The translations under genes were made by a program, and so were the position numbers. Source: Bacteroidota bacterium (GTDB taxonomy: Bacteria > Bacteroidota > Bacteroidia > NS11-12g > UBA9320). Taken from it: a stretch of DNA of 35,411 nt. The stretch is from assembly GCA_018700895.1 (NCBI GenBank), contig JABIUV010000054.1:1-35411 (forward strand). The letters run 5' to 3'. The notes under the pieces are model-generated. The model saw nothing but the letters and a program-made list of their open reading frames with translations. It ran no database searches and was not told the origin of the DNA. Shown here in pieces: positions 33,610-35,411 of the stretch (position 1 is the first letter of the stretch; each line of letters begins with the position of its first letter).

Positions 33610-34461
33610 ATGGTAGATTTAAATAGAGAAGAAGACAAACAAGCACTGGTAGGCACTATCATGTTATATGCCTTTCTGTTTATTACATTTATCATACTTG
33701 CTATGCTCAATGCGTGTGGTGATGCCAAGGCTGATTTTGATCCAGGAGGAGGTGTAACCGTAAGTATGGGTGAACCCGACAACGGAGGACCGGACAACAG
33801 TGCTGCTGAGCAACAAGAGGAAGAATACACGCCACCAGTAGTAGAAGAATATGTCCCTGAAAGTCAACTTACGAGTGATGTGGACGAAGCTCCTGCGGTA
33901 CAAGAAACTAAGCCGACTACAAAACCTCCCGCCAAAGCTCAAGGTAAACCAGTAACAGAACCGCAACAGAAAGAAACGCCAAAGGAGACTACTAAACCAG
34001 TCAGAAAACTAAATGAGAAAAGTCTATTTGGTAAAGATAAAACAGGCAGTGGAAAAGGCGGCACGAGCGATAAAGGAGGATATAAAGGTAGTCCTGACGG
34101 CAAACCAGATGGAAGCCCTGATGGCACAGGAGGACAAGGAAATATGGGTGACGGTACAGGAAGTGGCCCAGCTATAGGACCTGGTATAGACGGTGGTATC
34201 GGAGGATTTAAGGTAAAAAATTATGTTAAACCACAAGGCGGTGTGCAGAAATCGGGAGTGGTAAGTTTAAGGGTATGTGTAGACAAGAATGGAAATGTAA
34301 AGGATGTTTCTAAAAATCCTAAGTTCCGCAATATCAATATGACAAATGACCCTGAGTTGGTCGCACGAGCTAAGGCTGCCCTTCGTAAGTTTAAATTTAC
34401 CAACGTAACGGGAGCACAAAGTGGATGTGGATACGTCAACTTCACCTTCAAGGTAAACTAA
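33610..34461 (+). CDS. tonB: Energy transducer TonB family protein
   Basis: Protein of 283 residues with a short cytoplasmic start, one membrane helix (about 16-35), a long Pro/Glu/Thr-rich periplasmic linker (about 70-135), a Gly-rich segment with three PDG repeats (about 155-175) and a C-terminal domain from about 200 that begins VSLRVCVDKNGNVKDVS, typical of TonB_C. It transmits proton-motive energy from ExbBD to outer-membrane receptors. Two cysteines in the C-terminal domain (C222 and C276 by my count) could form a disulfide. folC follows after 9 nt. Confidence 0.92.
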   Translation: MVDLNREEDKQALVGTIMLYAFLFITFIILAMLNACGDAKADFDPGGGVTVSMGEPDNGGPDNSAAEQQEEEYTPPVVEEYVPESQLTSDVDEAPAVQETKPTTKPPAKAQGKPVTEPQQKETPKETTKPVRKLNEKSLFGKDKTGSGKGGTSDKGGYKGSPDGKPDGSPDGTGGQGNMGDGTGSGPAIGPGIDGGIGGFKVKNYVKPQGGVQKSGVVSLRVCVDKNGNVKDVSKNPKFRNINMTNDPELVARAKAALRKFKFTNVTGAQSGCGYVNFTFKVN

Positions 34462-34470
34462 GACCTAAAA

Positions 34471-35411
34471 ATGCTTACCGTGACCTACGAGCAAACGCTT
34501 GATTACTTGTACACCAAGCTGCCTATGTATCAACGTATTGGCACTGTCGCTTTCAAAAAAGATTTAACCAATATTATTAAGCTATGCGATGCCATTGGCA
34601 ATCCGCAACGTGATTTTAAGAGTATACACATAGCTGGTACCAACGGAAAAGGATCTACAAGTCACATTCTATCCGCCGTATATCAAGAGAACGGGTACAA
34701 GGTAGGCTTATATACATCGCCACACTTAGTCGATTTCAGGGAACGAATTAAGATAAATGGACAACTGTGTTCAGAGGAGTTTGTGATATCATTCGTACAG
34801 CAGATAAGTGAGTACGTGGATGAAATAAGCCCTTCTTTTTTTGAAATAACGGTAGCAATGGCATTTGCTTATTTTGCAGAGAAAAAGGTAGATATTGCTA
34901 TCATAGAAACCGGATTAGGTGGCCGACTAGACAGTACGAATATCATTCACCCCATAGCGAGTATCATTACGTCTATAGGTTATGACCACGTTGACATGCT
35001 TGGTGATACTCTAGAAAAGATAGCTACCGAAAAAGCAGGTATTATAAAGACCATTACTCCGCTAGTAGTAGGAAACATCGCTCTAGAACCTATGGAAGTC
35101 ATAACCAACAAGGCTAAAGAGATGAATGCCCCGCTCCACTCCTATTTGCATAAGACATTTGAAACGGATCTCGCAGGTGAGCATCAGCAGTGGAATATAG
35201 GATGTGCCTTGCGATGCGTTGAGCTGGCAAATAAGATCCTACCAACGGAGGATAAAAACAATAGAGAAGCACTAAAACATGTACGTAAAATTTCCAACTT
35301 TGTTGGCAGATGGCAAATTTTACAAAGGACACCCCTAGTAATATGCGATGTTGGTCATAATGAAGAAGGATTTAGGCTCATAGCTCAGCAGCTCAAAGAA
35401 CTCAACAAGCC
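34471..35411 (+). CDS. folC: Folylpolyglutamate synthase / dihydrofolate synthase, 3' end cut by window
   Basis: Adds glutamate to folates (and dihydropteroate) in the cytosol. The start at ATG 34471 is 9 nt behind tonB. The visible 313 residues have the P-loop IHIAGTNGKGSTSH (about 54-67), the TSPHLVDFRERI motif, AIIETGLGGRLDSTN, SIGYDHVDMLG and CDVGHNEEGF near the end, all diagnostic of the Mur ligase-like FolC family. About 100 residues of the C-terminal domain lie beyond the window. Its place at the end of the exbB-exbD-tonB operon is common in Bacteroidota. Confidence 0.95.
   Translation, partial: MLTVTYEQTLDYLYTKLPMYQRIGTVAFKKDLTNIIKLCDAIGNPQRDFKSIHIAGTNGKGSTSHILSAVYQENGYKVGLYTSPHLVDFRERIKINGQLCSEEFVISFVQQISEYVDEISPSFFEITVAMAFAYFAEKKVDIAIIETGLGGRLDSTNIIHPIASIITSIGYDHVDMLGDTLEKIATEKAGIIKTITPLVVGNIALEPMEVITNKAKEMNAPLHSYLHKTFETDLAGEHQQWNIGCALRCVELANKILPTEDKNNREALKHVRKISNFVGRWQILQRTPLVICDVGHNEEGFRLIAQQLKELNK

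Noticed and set aside
34075-34140. Gly/Pro/Asp repeats in TonB as a mobile or tandem repeat
   Set aside because: Only about three PDG units; low-complexity linkers are normal in TonB proteins.
1-35411. CRISPR arrays, insertion sequences, prophage, tRNA or rRNA genes
   Set aside because: No spaced direct repeats, transposase motifs, phage genes or tRNA-like folds were found on reading; a formal scan was not possible.

Overview
The window is a compact, AT-rich chromosomal segment of a member of the Bacteroidota. The evidence is the gene content: DUF3276 (PUR-like), DUF4199, a long NusB of about 314 residues, HU-CCDC81/SPOR, paired short subunit III genes of cytochrome oxidase, and a Bacteroidota-type heme A synthase. 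Promoter-like boxes of the form TAnnTTTG, the Bacteroidota sigma factor -7 element, also sit before many transcription units. A genus cannot be assigned from the sequence alone. I see no phage, insertion sequence, CRISPR array, tRNA or rRNA, so this is mostly core chromosome.

Left part (1-11446, mostly minus strand): a thiolase cut by the window edge, a membrane-anchored beta-barrel protein, pdxH and ffh. A 953-nt stretch with no convincing gene follows, then a lone plus-strand TPR lipoprotein. Next is a tight minus-strand run whose reading order is DUF3276, DUF4199, SRPBCC, plsC, gatC, a LolD-type ATPase and a PduO-type cobalamin adenosyltransferase. An MsbA-like ABC exporter half closes this part.

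Middle part (11645-18026, plus strand): a GT-C glycosyltransferase, then nusB, a DUF1573 lipoprotein, yajC, coaE and a PyrR-like phosphoribosyltransferase, then dapD with a GT4 glycosyltransferase. A 308-nt spacer (18027-18334) holds a possible small RNA ending in a strong terminator, followed by the promoter of the respiratory cluster.

Respiratory part (18335-28428): coxB (with an N-terminal cytochrome c domain and a long coiled-coil insertion) and coxA, then a strong terminator. After it come ctaA, ctaB, two subunit III genes, a subunit IV gene, a SCO copper chaperone, DUF420, an FkbM-type methyltransferase, a small CPMC membrane protein and a DUF983 zinc-ribbon membrane protein. Together these encode an A-type aa3 oxidase with its heme A supply and copper delivery. 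No alternative complex III genes are adjacent.

Right part (28521-35411): recA on the minus strand with a clear promoter and terminator, a divergent outer-membrane barrel protein, then an operon of HU/SPOR protein, exbB, exbD, tonB and folC (cut by the window end).

The most interesting points are the architecture of CoxB, the trans-membrane HU-SPOR protein, the candidate small RNA before coxB, the unexplained 953-nt gap, and several promoter boxes lying only 5-12 nt before start codons, which suggests leaderless or near-leaderless mRNAs. No clearly new multi-gene system is visible.
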